Origin: Brachybacterium huguangmaarense
GTDB lineage: Bacteria > Actinomycetota > Actinomycetes > Actinomycetales > Dermabacteraceae
DNA: 64,000 bases
Assembly: GCF_025725725.1 (NCBI RefSeq)
Contig: NZ_CP107020.1
Location: 1,860,001-1,924,000, forward strand
Reading direction: 5' to 3'
This document shows positions 18,173 through 26,636 of this stretch, piece after piece. The notes beneath the pieces are model-generated. The model made no database searches. It saw nothing but the letters and a program-made list of their open reading frames with translations, and had not been told where the DNA came from. Within the stretch, counting starts at the first letter, position 1. Every line of letters begins with the position of its first letter. The position numbers and the translations under genes were made by a program.

Positions 18173-19948
18173 TCAGTCCGCGATCTGGCAGAGCACGGCG
18201 CCCGCCGACACGGTCGCGCCGATCTCGGCGTCCAGACCGGTCACGACGCCCGAGCGATGGGCCGTGATGGGCTGCTCCATCTTCATGGCCTCGAGCACGA
18301 GCAGGAGGTCGCCGTCGGCGACGGTCTGCCCCTCCTCGACCATGACCTTGACGATCGTGCCCTGCATGGGGGCCGCGACGGCGTCGCCGCCCGCGGCCTG
18401 GGCGGCCTGCTTGTGGGTGCGCTTGCGGCGGTGGCGCACCTCCGGCTGCGGGGCGCGCAGGGAGGCGGGCAGGGACACCTCGACGCGGCGCCCGTCGACC
18501 TCGAGGACCACGGACTCGCGATCCTCGGGCTCCTCGGGGGCGTGCGCGAGAGGGGCCGGCGGGATGTCGCCGCCGAACTCCGTCTCGATCCAGCGGGTGT
18601 GGATGCTGAAGGGCTCGGCCGGGTCCTCGGGGGCGAAGGCCGGGTCCTCGACGACGAGGCGGTGGAACGGCAGCACGGTCGGGATGCCCTCGATCGTGAA
18701 CTCCTCGAGCGCACGCCGTGAGCGCTCGAGGGCCTCGGTGCGCGAGGCGCCCGTGACCACGAGCTTGGCGAGCATCGAGTCGAACGCCCCCGACACCTCG
18801 TCGCCGGCCCGGACACCCGAGTCGACGCGCACGCCCGGGCCCATCGGCGGGTCGAAGCGACGCACGGGACCGGGGGAGGGGAGGAAGCCGCGCCCGGCGT
18901 CCTCGCCGTTGATGCGGAACTCGAAGGAGTGGCCGCGCGGCGTGGGGGTCTGCTCGGAAATCTCCTCGCCCGCGGCGATCCGGAGCTGCTCGCGCACGAG
19001 GTCGACGCCCGCGACCTCCTCGGAGACGGGGTGCTCGACCTGCAGGCGGGTGTTGACCTCGAGGAACGAGATGGTGCCGTCGAGCCCCACGAGGAACTCG
19101 CACGTGCCGGCGCCGATGTAGCCGGCCTCCTTGAGGAGCGCCTTGGAGGACTCCACGAGCTGACGGTTCTGGGCCTCGGTGAGGAAGGGCGCGGGCGCCT
19201 CCTCGACGAGCTTCTGGTGACGGCGCTGGAGGGAGCAGTCGCGGGTCGAGACGACCTGCACGTGCCCGTGTGCGTCGGCCAGGCACTGGGTCTCGACGTG
19301 GCGGGGCGAGTCGAGGTACTGCTCGACGAAGCACTCGCCGCGGCCGAAAGCCGCCGTGGCCTCGCGCACCGCCGAGTCGAACAGCTCGCGGACCTCGGAC
19401 TCCTCACGGGCGACCTTGAGGCCGCGGCCGCCGCCGCCGAAGGCCGCCTTGATGGCGATCGGCAGGCCGTGCTCGCGCGCGAAGGCGACCACCTCGTCAC
19501 TGCTGGCGACGGGGTCCTGGGTGCCGGCCACGAGCGGGGCGCCGACCTTCTGGGCGATGTGACGCGCTGAGACCTTGTCGCCGAGGGCCTCGATCGCCGC
19601 GGGCGGCGGGCCGATCCACACGAGGCCCGCGTCGATCACGGCCTGCGCGAAGTCGGCGCGCTCGGAGAGGAAGCCGTAGCCGGGGTGGACGGCGTCGGCG
19701 CCGGAGCGCTGGGCGATGTCGAGCAGCTTGTCGACCACGAGGTAGGAGTTCGCGGCGGTCGCGCCGCCGAGGGCGTAGGCCTCGTCGGCGACGGTCGTGT
19801 GCAAGGCATTGCGATCCGGGTCCGCGTACACGGCCACGGAGCGCAGGCCCGCGTCCCGGCAGGCTCGGGCGATCCGGACTGCGATCTCGCCGCGGTTGGC
19901 GATGAGGACCGTCGAGAACGAGCGCTGCGGAGAGGGGCGAGCGGCCAT
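18173..19948 (-). CDS. accA3: Acyl-CoA carboxylase alpha subunit (biotin carboxylase plus biotin carboxyl carrier domain)
   Basis: Carboxylates its own biotin with ATP and bicarbonate; the beta subunit then transfers the carboxyl group to acetyl- or propionyl-CoA. The 591-residue protein has an N-terminal biotin carboxylase fold ([13 protein letters not shown] from residue 14, ATP-grasp loop [16 protein letters not shown]). A linker rich in Ala and Arg (about 480-510) leads to a biotinyl domain with EAMKMEQ, where Lys556 is the biotinylation site. The ATG follows GGAAAGGAAA. The beta, epsilon and biotin ligase genes lie at 22399-25261 with maf and a DUF885 gene between. It resembles AccA3 of mycobacteria, which serves several carboxylase complexes. 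Confidence 0.95.
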   Translation of the reverse strand: MAARPSPQRSFSTVLIANRGEIAVRIARACRDAGLRSVAVYADPDRNALHTTVADEAYALGGATAANSYLVVDKLLDIAQRSGADAVHPGYGFLSERADFAQAVIDAGLVWIGPPPAAIEALGDKVSARHIAQKVGAPLVAGTQDPVASSDEVVAFAREHGLPIAIKAAFGGGGRGLKVAREESEVRELFDSAVREATAAFGRGECFVEQYLDSPRHVETQCLADAHGHVQVVSTRDCSLQRRHQKLVEEAPAPFLTEAQNRQLVESSKALLKEAGYIGAGTCEFLVGLDGTISFLEVNTRLQVEHPVSEEVAGVDLVREQLRIAAGEEISEQTPTPRGHSFEFRINGEDAGRGFLPSPGPVRRFDPPMGPGVRVDSGVRAGDEVSGAFDSMLAKLVVTGASRTEALERSRRALEEFTIEGIPTVLPFHRLVVEDPAFAPEDPAEPFSIHTRWIETEFGGDIPPAPLAHAPEEPEDRESVVLEVDGRRVEVSLPASLRAPQPEVRHRRKRTHKQAAQAAGGDAVAAPMQGTIVKVMVEEGQTVADGDLLLVLEAMKMEQPITAHRSGVVTGLDAEIGATVSAGAVLCQIAD

Positions 19949-20008
19949 AGGGGTGGATTTCCTTTCCAGGGCACCGGTCAGTCGATGAGCATACCGCGAG
20001 CGCGGCTC

Positions 20009-20665
20009 TCAGCCCGCGGCGACATCCGTGCGCCACAGCACGTGCACGGGCACGTCGATCTCGGCGAGCAGCTCGCGCAGGAGCGGCAGGGACAGGCCCA
20101 CGACGGCATGGGGGTCGCCCGCGACGGCGGTCACGAAGGGCCCGCCGAGGCCGTCGACGGTGAAGGCGCCTGCGACGCCCAGGGGCTCGCCGGTCGCGAC
20201 GTAGGCGTCGATCTCCTCGTCGTCCAGCGCGGCGAAGGTCACCTCGCAGCTCGCGGTCGCCCCGAGCGTCGCGCCCGTCCCGCCGTCCTCGGCGTCGCGG
20301 TCGTCGATCAGCCAGTGCCCCGAGTGCAGGGTCGCCGTGCGTCCCCGCATCGTGCGCCAGCGCTCGCGGGCGCGCTCGGGGGTGTGCGGCTTGCCGACCA
20401 CCTGACCGTCGATCTCGAGCATCGAGTCGCAGCCCAGGACGACGTAGCCGCCCTCGCTCGCGGCGAGCACGGCCTGCACCTTCTCGCGGGCCAGCAGCAG
20501 CACCGACTCCGCGGGGGCGAGCGGGCCCGCCGCGGCGAGCAGGGCGTCCTCGTCGAGGTCGGCGGGACGGGCCGTGAAGGCGATGCCCGCCCGCTCGAGC
20601 GTCGCGCGCCGCCCGGCGGAGGCCGAGGCGAGCAGGAGCAGGGGCTCGAAGTCCTCGGCGCTCAT
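20009..20665 (-). CDS. maf: Maf-family nucleoside triphosphate pyrophosphatase
   Basis: House-cleaning enzyme that hydrolyses non-canonical or modified nucleoside triphosphates; the family was first linked to septum formation. The 218-residue protein starts with the typical LLLASASAGRRATLERAGI strand-loop (about 10-28), followed by the metal/catalytic segment VLGCDSMLEIDG (about 75-86) and GKPHTPE. Length fits the family. ATG at 20665 overlaps the stop codon of the DUF885 gene by 4 bp, and together they form part of the carboxylase gene block, as maf does beside accE5/accD5 in mycobacteria. Confidence 0.93.
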   Translation of the reverse strand: MSAEDFEPLLLLASASAGRRATLERAGIAFTARPADLDEDALLAAAGPLAPAESVLLLAREKVQAVLAASEGGYVVLGCDSMLEIDGQVVGKPHTPERARERWRTMRGRTATLHSGHWLIDDRDAEDGGTGATLGATASCEVTFAALDDEEIDAYVATGEPLGVAGAFTVDGLGGPFVTAVAGDPHAVVGLSLPLLRELLAEIDVPVHVLWRTDVAAG

Positions 20666-22347
20666 CGGGCGAGCGCTCCCGTGAGGACCGACAGCGGCAG
20701 GGAGCCCAGCTCGAGGGCACGGCGGTGGAAGCCGCGCACGGAGGCCTCGTCCCCGGGCGTCGTCTGCTCCGCGCGCAGCTGCTCCCACAGGCGCTGGCCC
20801 AGCTTGTAGGAGGGCGCCTGTCCCGGCCAGCCGAGATAGCGGTGCAGCTCGAAGCGCTGCTCGGCGGGGGCCATGCCCCAGTTCGGGGTCATGAACTCCC
20901 ATGCCTTCTCGTACGTCCAGGCCCCGCCCGCGGAGCCGACCACGCCCTCGGGCATGGGCAGCCCGAGGTGCAGGCCGATGTCGAGGACCACGCGCCCGGC
21001 CCGCATGCGCTGGGCGTCGAGCATGCCGAGACGGTCGCCGTCGTCGTCGAGGTAGCCGAGCTGCTCCATGAGGCGCTCGGCGTACAGGGCCCAGCCCTCG
21101 CCGTGGCCCGAGACCCAGCACAGGAGAGCGCGCCAGCGGTTCAGGGTGCTCGCCTGCAGGGTCTGGATGCCGCACTGCAGGTGGTGGCCGGGCACGCCTT
21201 CGTGGTACACGGTCGTGGTCTCCGACCAGGTGTGGAACTCCGTGGTCTCGCGCGGCACGTCCCACCACATGCGGCCCGGGCGGCTCAGGTCGGCGCTCGG
21301 CGGGGTGTAGTAGATCCCGCCCGAGCCGGTCGTCGCGATGCAGCACTCGAGGCGGCGGATCTGCTCGGGGATGTCGAAGTGGGTGCCCGCGAGATCGGCC
21401 AGGGCCCGGTCCGCGGTGGCCTGCATCCACTCCTGCAGGGCGGTCGTGCCGTGCAGGGTGCGCGCGGCGTCGGCGTCGAGGGCGGCCCGGGCGGCGGCCA
21501 CGTCGGTCCCCGCCCCCGTGCGGTAGCGGTCGTTGAGGCGCGCGGCGACCTGCTCCTGCTCGGCGATGATGCGTCGCAGCTCCTCGACGCCCCACGCGTA
21601 GGTCTCGTCGAGGTCGACCTCCTGGCCGAGGAACACGCGCGAGCTCAGACGGTAGGCGTCCCGGCCGACGGCGTCCTCGACGGGCGCCTGGGGCACGAGG
21701 CTCTCGAGCACGTCGGCGATGTCGCGGTAGGCCGCCGAGGCCGCCTCGACGCCCGCCGTGACGCGACGGCGCACGGCGTCGTCCGTGGGAGCCTTCGCGC
21801 CGAGGGTCGCGAAGTAGCCTCCCGCGGGGTCGGCGTAGCCGCGGGCCTGCTCGGCGCCGAGCTCGAGCTGGCGGCGGGCCGACACGTAGCCGGCCGCGGC
21901 GGCCTCGCGCAGGGTCTCCGCCCAGGCGCGCATGGCCTCGGGCATCCGGTCGAGCCGGTCGCAGATCGCCTCCCAGTCCTCGGTCGTGTCGGTCGCCATC
22001 ATGTCGAAGACCGACTGGGTCTGGAGCGAGGACGCGATGTTGTTGACCTGGGCGCGCGACAGGAGCGCCGCGTCGAGCTCGAGCTCGAGGCCCAGCCGCT
22101 CGGTCATGGCCGCACGGGTGACGGCGTCGACGTCGTCGGCGTCGGGCACCTCGGCGAGACAGGCGAGCACGGAGCGGGCGGCGGCGGCGCGCTCGTCGAA
22201 CCCGGCGGGCGAGAGGTCCGTGATCTCGTGCTCGTGACCCGGCACGCCGATCGAGGTGGCGGCGAAGGGGTCGAGGCGTGCGACCTCGTCGACGTAGGCG
22301 TCGGCGATCGCGTCGAGGGCAGAGGGGGTGCGGCTGGTCTGGGGCAT
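20662..22347 (-). CDS. DUF885 family protein, predicted zinc metallohydrolase
   Basis: A 561-residue, mainly helical protein of the DUF885 family. The metal-binding HExxH-like motif is visible as YHEGVPGHHLQ at about residues 375-385, with a downstream GHGEGWALYAE that would supply the third ligand and a conserved Glu. This is the gluzincin-like arrangement, so peptidase activity is plausible. No signal peptide is present, so it should act in the cytoplasm. The start at 22347 is preferred over a codon 30 nt upstream because TAGACT lies 7 nt before it. It overlaps maf by 4 bp. The physiological substrate is unknown. Confidence 0.85.
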   Translation of the reverse strand: MPQTSRTPSALDAIADAYVDEVARLDPFAATSIGVPGHEHEITDLSPAGFDERAAAARSVLACLAEVPDADDVDAVTRAAMTERLGLELELDAALLSRAQVNNIASSLQTQSVFDMMATDTTEDWEAICDRLDRMPEAMRAWAETLREAAAAGYVSARRQLELGAEQARGYADPAGGYFATLGAKAPTDDAVRRRVTAGVEAASAAYRDIADVLESLVPQAPVEDAVGRDAYRLSSRVFLGQEVDLDETYAWGVEELRRIIAEQEQVAARLNDRYRTGAGTDVAAARAALDADAARTLHGTTALQEWMQATADRALADLAGTHFDIPEQIRRLECCIATTGSGGIYYTPPSADLSRPGRMWWDVPRETTEFHTWSETTTVYHEGVPGHHLQCGIQTLQASTLNRWRALLCWVSGHGEGWALYAERLMEQLGYLDDDGDRLGMLDAQRMRAGRVVLDIGLHLGLPMPEGVVGSAGGAWTYEKAWEFMTPNWGMAPAEQRFELHRYLGWPGQAPSYKLGQRLWEQLRAEQTTPGDEASVRGFHRRALELGSLPLSVLTGALAR

Positions 22348-22354
22348 GACGCGC

Positions 22355-22360
22355 AGTCTA
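22355..22360 (-). promoter_or_regulatory. -10 element of the DUF885-maf unit (leaderless)
   Basis: TAGACT on the minus strand ends 7 nt before the ATG at 22347. The same hexamer precedes the kinase-NUDIX and purK genes at nearly identical spacing. It decides the start codon of the DUF885 gene. Confidence 0.5.
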
Positions 22361-22398
22361 GGGGGCCGCGGCGACATCCCGGCGCGGCCCCGGCGGGC

Positions 22399-22716
22399 TC
22401 AGCGGTGCGAGAACTGCCAGGCGGCCGCGGTCGCCTGGGCACGCGCGGCGTGCATGCCCGGGAGACGGTGGACGGCGTCGTCCCAGCCGCAGCTCTCGGC
22501 GGCGGAGCCCTGGGCGAGGGCGCGCTCGTGCGCCTCGGCGTGGCTCGCGGCGTTGACGGCCGCGAGCGCCGCCACGACGGCCGTGACCTCGGCGTCCGAG
22601 AGGTGCCCGGTGACGATCCTGACCTCGGGGCGCGGCAGCGGCGTCTCCGCGGGGGCCGTCGGAGCGGAGGGCGTCGGAGCGGAGGGCGTCGGGGCGGCGT
22701 CCGTCGAGGCGGTCAC
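22399..22716 (-). CDS. accE: Acyl-CoA carboxylase epsilon subunit
   Basis: Small accessory subunit that stabilises and stimulates actinobacterial acyl-CoA carboxylases. The 105-residue protein has a repetitive Ala/Pro/Ser/Thr-rich N-terminus (three copies of a TPSAP-like unit). It then has the recognisable epsilon core [22 protein letters not shown] at about residues 34-55 and a Trp-containing C-terminus ending in AAWQFSHR. The GTG start at 22716 overlaps the stop codon of the beta subunit gene (GTGA), so the two are translationally coupled. It matches AccE5 in size and position. Confidence 0.88.
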   Translation of the reverse strand: MTASTDAAPTPSAPTPSAPTAPAETPLPRPEVRIVTGHLSDAEVTAVVAALAAVNAASHAEAHERALAQGSAAESCGWDDAVHRLPGMHAARAQATAAAWQFSHR

Positions 22717-24302
22717 AGCGGGATGTTCCCGTGCTTCTTGGTGGGCAGCGTCTCGCGCTTGGTGCGCAGCGCGCGCAGGGCGCGCACCACCTGGGTCCGG
22801 GTCTCCGACGGGTGGATCACGCCGTCGATCCAGCCGCGCTCGGCGGCGCTGTACGGGGTCGCGAAGCGCTCCTCGTACTCGGCCTGTAGGGTCGCGCGCT
22901 CGGCGTCGACGTCGCCGCCGTTCTCCGCGGTCGTGCGCAGCCGCTGGCGGTGCAGGATGTTGACGGCACCCTGGGCGCCCATCACCGCGATCTGCGCGGT
23001 GGGCCAGGCGAGGTTGATGTCGGCGCCGAGGTCCTTCGAGCCCATCACGATGTAGGCGCCGCCGTAGGCCTTGCGGGTGATGACGGTGACGAGCGGGACC
23101 GTGGCCTCGGCGTACGCGTACAGGAGCTTGGCGCCGCGACGGATGATGCCGCCGAACTCCTGGTCGGTGCCGGGCAGGAAGCCGGGGGTGTCCACGAAGG
23201 TCAGCACGGGCACGTTGAAGGAGTCGCACAGGCGCACGAAGCGCGCGGCCTTTTCGGAGGCGTCGATGTCGAGCGTGCCTGCGTAGTGCGAGGGCTGGTT
23301 GGCGATGATGCCCACGCTGTGGCCCTCGACGCGGCCGAAGCCGACGACGATGTTCTGCGCGAACAGCGGCTGGATCTCGAGGAACTCGCCGTCGTCGAGG
23401 ACCGCCCGCAGCACCTCGAGCATGTCGTAGGGCTGGTTGGGGGAGTCGGGGATGAGGCGGTCGAGCGCCGTGTCCTCCGGCGTCGGGGTCTCGTCGAACG
23501 CCGCCGGGTAGGCCGGGGCGGGGGTCAGCGTGTTGGCGGGCAGGTAGGACAGCAGGTCCTTGACGTACTCGATCGCCTCGTCCTCGTCGGGTGCCATGTA
23601 GTGGGCGACGCCCGAGCGGGTCGAGTGGGCGCGTGCGCCGCCGAGCTCCTCGAAGCCGACGTCCTCGCCCGTGACCGTGCGGATCACGTCGGGGCCCGTG
23701 ATGAACATGTGCGACGTCTTCTCGACCATGACGATCATGTCGGTGAGCGCGGGGGAGTAGACGGCGCCGCCCGCGGCGGGGCCCATCACGAGGGAGATCT
23801 GGGGGATCACGCCCGAGGCGCGGGTGTTGCGCCGCATCATGCCGGCGAACGCGGCGAGCGAGGCCACGCCCTCCTGGATGCGGGCGCCGCCGCCGTCGAG
23901 GATCCCGATGATGGGCACGCCCGTGGACAGCGCGAGGTCCTGGATCTTCTGGATCTTGCGGCCGTGCGCCTCGCCGAGGGAGCCGCCGAACACGGTGAAG
24001 TCTTGGGAGTAGACGCACACCTGGCGGCCGTCGATGGTGCCGTAGCCGGTGACGATGCCGTCGCCCTCCGGGCGTCGTTGCTCCATCCCGAAGGCATGGG
24101 ACTGGTGCTGGACGAACCGGTCGGTCTCGACGAAGGAGCCCTCGTCGAGCAGGTCCGCGATGCGCTCGCGGGCGGTCTTCTTGCCGCGGGCATGCTGCTT
24201 CGCGACTGCGACCTCGCCGGCGGCGGCGACAGCGCGCTGCTCCCGGTCGGACAGGTCCTCAAGTCGCTGTGCCGTGCTCACGGGCCTCGGGGCGTCGGTC
24301 AC
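22713..24302 (-). CDS. accD5: Acyl-CoA carboxylase beta subunit (carboxyltransferase)
   Basis: Transfers the carboxyl group from carboxybiotin to propionyl- or acetyl-CoA, giving methylmalonyl- or malonyl-CoA. The 529-residue protein is a crotonase-fold carboxyltransferase of the PccB/AccD5 type, with an N-terminal domain containing [12 protein letters not shown] and [13 protein letters not shown], and a C-terminal domain with [30 protein letters not shown] and [14 protein letters not shown]. The GTG at 24302 is chosen over an adjacent upstream TTG because AAGGAG is 7 nt away. It is divergent from birA. Confidence 0.94.
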   Translation of the reverse strand: MTDAPRPVSTAQRLEDLSDREQRAVAAAGEVAVAKQHARGKKTARERIADLLDEGSFVETDRFVQHQSHAFGMEQRRPEGDGIVTGYGTIDGRQVCVYSQDFTVFGGSLGEAHGRKIQKIQDLALSTGVPIIGILDGGGARIQEGVASLAAFAGMMRRNTRASGVIPQISLVMGPAAGGAVYSPALTDMIVMVEKTSHMFITGPDVIRTVTGEDVGFEELGGARAHSTRSGVAHYMAPDEDEAIEYVKDLLSYLPANTLTPAPAYPAAFDETPTPEDTALDRLIPDSPNQPYDMLEVLRAVLDDGEFLEIQPLFAQNIVVGFGRVEGHSVGIIANQPSHYAGTLDIDASEKAARFVRLCDSFNVPVLTFVDTPGFLPGTDQEFGGIIRRGAKLLYAYAEATVPLVTVITRKAYGGAYIVMGSKDLGADINLAWPTAQIAVMGAQGAVNILHRQRLRTTAENGGDVDAERATLQAEYEERFATPYSAAERGWIDGVIHPSETRTQVVRALRALRTKRETLPTKKHGNIPL

Positions 24303-24369
24303 CAAAGATCTCCTTCATCTCCGCGCCCGTGGTCGTGCCCGGGATGGCGGCGGTCGAACATCGGGATAC

Positions 24370-24375
24370 TACGCT
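24370..24375 (+). promoter_or_regulatory. Candidate -10 element of birA
   Basis: TACGCT lies about 55 nt before the birA start in the divergent gap between accD5 and birA. There is no convincing -35 element, so this is a weak call. Confidence 0.28.
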
Positions 24376-24430
24376 ACCGGGGTCCTGCCGCCCGGCGGGG
24401 CGCCCTGGATGTCGGAGGAGGTCACCGCGC

Positions 24431-25261
24431 ATGTCCGAGAACCGTTCCGCCCCCGTGCCGACCCTGCTGTGGCGCGAGCGCACCGGCTCGACGCAGGACG
24501 ACGCGCGGGAGCTGCTCGCCACGGGCGCGGCGCGCGCTCCGCTCGCCGTGGCGACCGACGACCAGCGCGGGGGACGCGGTCGGCTGGGCCGCGCCTGGAC
24601 CACGCCGCCCGGCGCGGGGCTCGCCCTGACCGTGGCCTGGAAGCCCACGACGCCGATCGAGCGCCGCACGTGGTACCCGCTCGTGACCGGGCTCGGCGTG
24701 ATCGATGCGCTCGCCGCGTCGACCGGCCTCACGCCGCACGGCCGCGGGGGAGAGGGAGGCATCGGGCTCAAATGGCCCAACGATGTGCACGACTCCCGTG
24801 GGCGCAAGCTCGCGGGCATCCTGGTCGAGGCTGATCCGGCCGGCCGCCTGCTGATCGGGATCGGGATCAACCGGGCCGGCGAGGTGCGCGACGCCGACGG
24901 CCGGCCGGTCGAGGGCGCGGTCACCCTCGAGCAGCTGATCGGCCGGCCGCCGCAGGGCGCGCGCGAGCTCGCCCGACGGGTGGCGGACGCCGTCGCCGAG
25001 CAGCTCTCCCTTCTCGATGCCGCGGGGGGCGACGCGCTGGTCAGCGGCCAGGCGGACCGCTATCGTGAGACCTGTGTCACAACGGGTCTCGCGGTGCGGG
25101 TGACCGGCATCGGAGACCGGGAGGACGTCGTGGGGCGGGCCGCCGGCATCGACGCGGCGGGCCGCCTGCTGATCGAGGATTCGTCAGGGAGCACCCGCGC
25201 GGTCGACGTGGGCGACGTCCACCATGTCCGGCCTGCCGCCTCACCGCGCGACGCGGTGTGA
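24431..25261 (+). CDS. birA: Biotin--[acetyl-CoA-carboxylase] ligase
   Basis: Activates biotin to biotinyl-AMP and attaches it to the carrier lysine of the acyl-CoA carboxylase alpha subunit encoded at 18173-19948. The 276-residue protein is a group I ligase without an N-terminal DNA-binding domain. The biotin/ATP loop GGRGRLGRAW lies near residues 40-49, KWPNDV near 115 and KLAGILVE near 126, with the small C-terminal SH3-like domain after about 225. The ATG at 24431 follows GGAGGAG. The stop codon overlaps a possible GTG start of the adenylate cyclase gene. Confidence 0.94.
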   Translation: MSENRSAPVPTLLWRERTGSTQDDARELLATGAARAPLAVATDDQRGGRGRLGRAWTTPPGAGLALTVAWKPTTPIERRTWYPLVTGLGVIDALAASTGLTPHGRGGEGGIGLKWPNDVHDSRGRKLAGILVEADPAGRLLIGIGINRAGEVRDADGRPVEGAVTLEQLIGRPPQGARELARRVADAVAEQLSLLDAAGGDALVSGQADRYRETCVTTGLAVRVTGIGDREDVVGRAAGIDAAGRLLIEDSSGSTRAVDVGDVHHVRPAASPRDAV

Positions 25262-25344
25262 GACGGGACGGAGCGAGCCGGGGCACGAGCAGGGCGCAGC
25301 GCACGACAGGACACGGCAGGACGAGGACTGACGGAAGGGGCGCG

Positions 25345-26475
25345 GTGACGACCGACAGCGGAGCACCCGGCGAGGGCGGCGGAGTCGAGGGGACGGCGGC
25401 ACCCGATGCCGATCTCGAGGCGGCGCGCGAGCTCAACCGACGCTTCGCCGAGGTGCGCCGAGCGATCGGCGCGCTTGAGAAGGTCCTCCTGCAGGGCCCG
25501 CGCCGCTACTCGCGTCGGGACCTCGCGGATGACCAGGGAGTGCCCGAGCGCCTCACGGCCGTCTACTGGCGCTCCATGGGCTTCACGGCCGTGGACCGCG
25601 ACACGGTCGTGTTCACTGACGACGACGCCGACGCGATCGGCGACCTCGCCGCGCTCGTCGAGAACGGGGAGATCTCCGAGCGCACGTTCGCCAACCTCTC
25701 GCGCGGCCTCGGGTACCACATGGGACGCCTGGCGATGTGGCTCACCGAGGCTCTCGTCGACGAGGCCAAGTCGTCTCGGGGCATGACCGATGCCGAGGCG
25801 CGCCAGCGCATGCTCGAGGTGATGCCGCAGTTCCTCGAGGTGTTCGAGAACCAGACCATGTACGCGTTCCGGCGCCAGCTCGCCTCGTACTCGGCGCGCG
25901 CCGGCACCGAGGTGCTCAACAGCGTCGGCGCCGACGAGCCCGACGAGCTGTTCCCGCTCCAGCGGGCCGTCGGCTTCGCCGATCTGGTCCAGTTCACCCG
26001 GCTGGCCCAGTCGCTGAGCGGCTCCGAGCTCGCGCATGTGATCGGCGACTTCGAGGCGGTGTGCCGCGACATCGTCTCGGTCGGGGGCGGCCGCGTCGTC
26101 AAGACCGTCGGCGACGAGGTGATGTTCCTGGCCGACACGCCCGAGGACGGCGCCCAGATCGCGCTGAGCCTCTCGGAGTCGATCGAGGCCGAGCCGGGCC
26201 TGCCCGACGTGCGCGTCGGTCTCGCATGGGGGCCCATGTTCTCGCGGTACGGCGACGTGTTCGGCCCGACCGTGAATCTGGCGGCCCGGCTCGAGGGAGT
26301 GGCGCAGCCCGGGAGCGTCATCGTGGACGCGTCGACCGCACGGGCCGTCTCCGCTGCGCTGCCCGGCTCCTTCGAGACGCTCGAGAGCCAGGTGCACGAT
26401 CTCCACGGGATCGGCCCGGTCGAGGTCGTCGAGCTGCGGCGGGGCAACTCCGTCCCGTTGTCGCTCACGCTCTGA
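25345..26475 (+). CDS. Class III adenylate cyclase with N-terminal regulatory domain
   Basis: Predicted to make cAMP from ATP in the cytoplasm. The 376-residue protein has a helical N-terminal half (about 25-200) without membrane helices, resembling the autoinhibitory, pH-responsive region of mycobacterial Rv1264. The catalytic half has both metal-binding aspartates (GFADLVQFT and KTVGDEVMF), the adenine-selecting Lys in VVKTVGDE and Asp in YGDVFGP, and the transition-state Asn/Arg pair in VNLAARL. All residues expected for activity are present. GTG at 25345 follows ACGGAAGGGG. An in-frame GTG at 25258, overlapping the birA stop, would add 29 low-complexity residues and cannot be excluded. 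Confidence 0.88.
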   Translation: MTTDSGAPGEGGGVEGTAAPDADLEAARELNRRFAEVRRAIGALEKVLLQGPRRYSRRDLADDQGVPERLTAVYWRSMGFTAVDRDTVVFTDDDADAIGDLAALVENGEISERTFANLSRGLGYHMGRLAMWLTEALVDEAKSSRGMTDAEARQRMLEVMPQFLEVFENQTMYAFRRQLASYSARAGTEVLNSVGADEPDELFPLQRAVGFADLVQFTRLAQSLSGSELAHVIGDFEAVCRDIVSVGGGRVVKTVGDEVMFLADTPEDGAQIALSLSESIEAEPGLPDVRVGLAWGPMFSRYGDVFGPTVNLAARLEGVAQPGSVIVDASTARAVSAALPGSFETLESQVHDLHGIGPVEVVELRRGNSVPLSLTL

Positions 26476-26636
26476 GAGGCGCTGTCGGTGGGTCTCTCAC
26501 GGGGCTGGAGGGTGAGTCTTGTGGGGAGTGGCGACTGAGTCTCTGACGAGGAGACGGGCGGGTGTGCCCTGCCGGCTGATCGGGCACGGGCGGCGCCACC
26601 TCTCCGTCCCTTTCGTCCCTCACGACCTTCCGTCCC

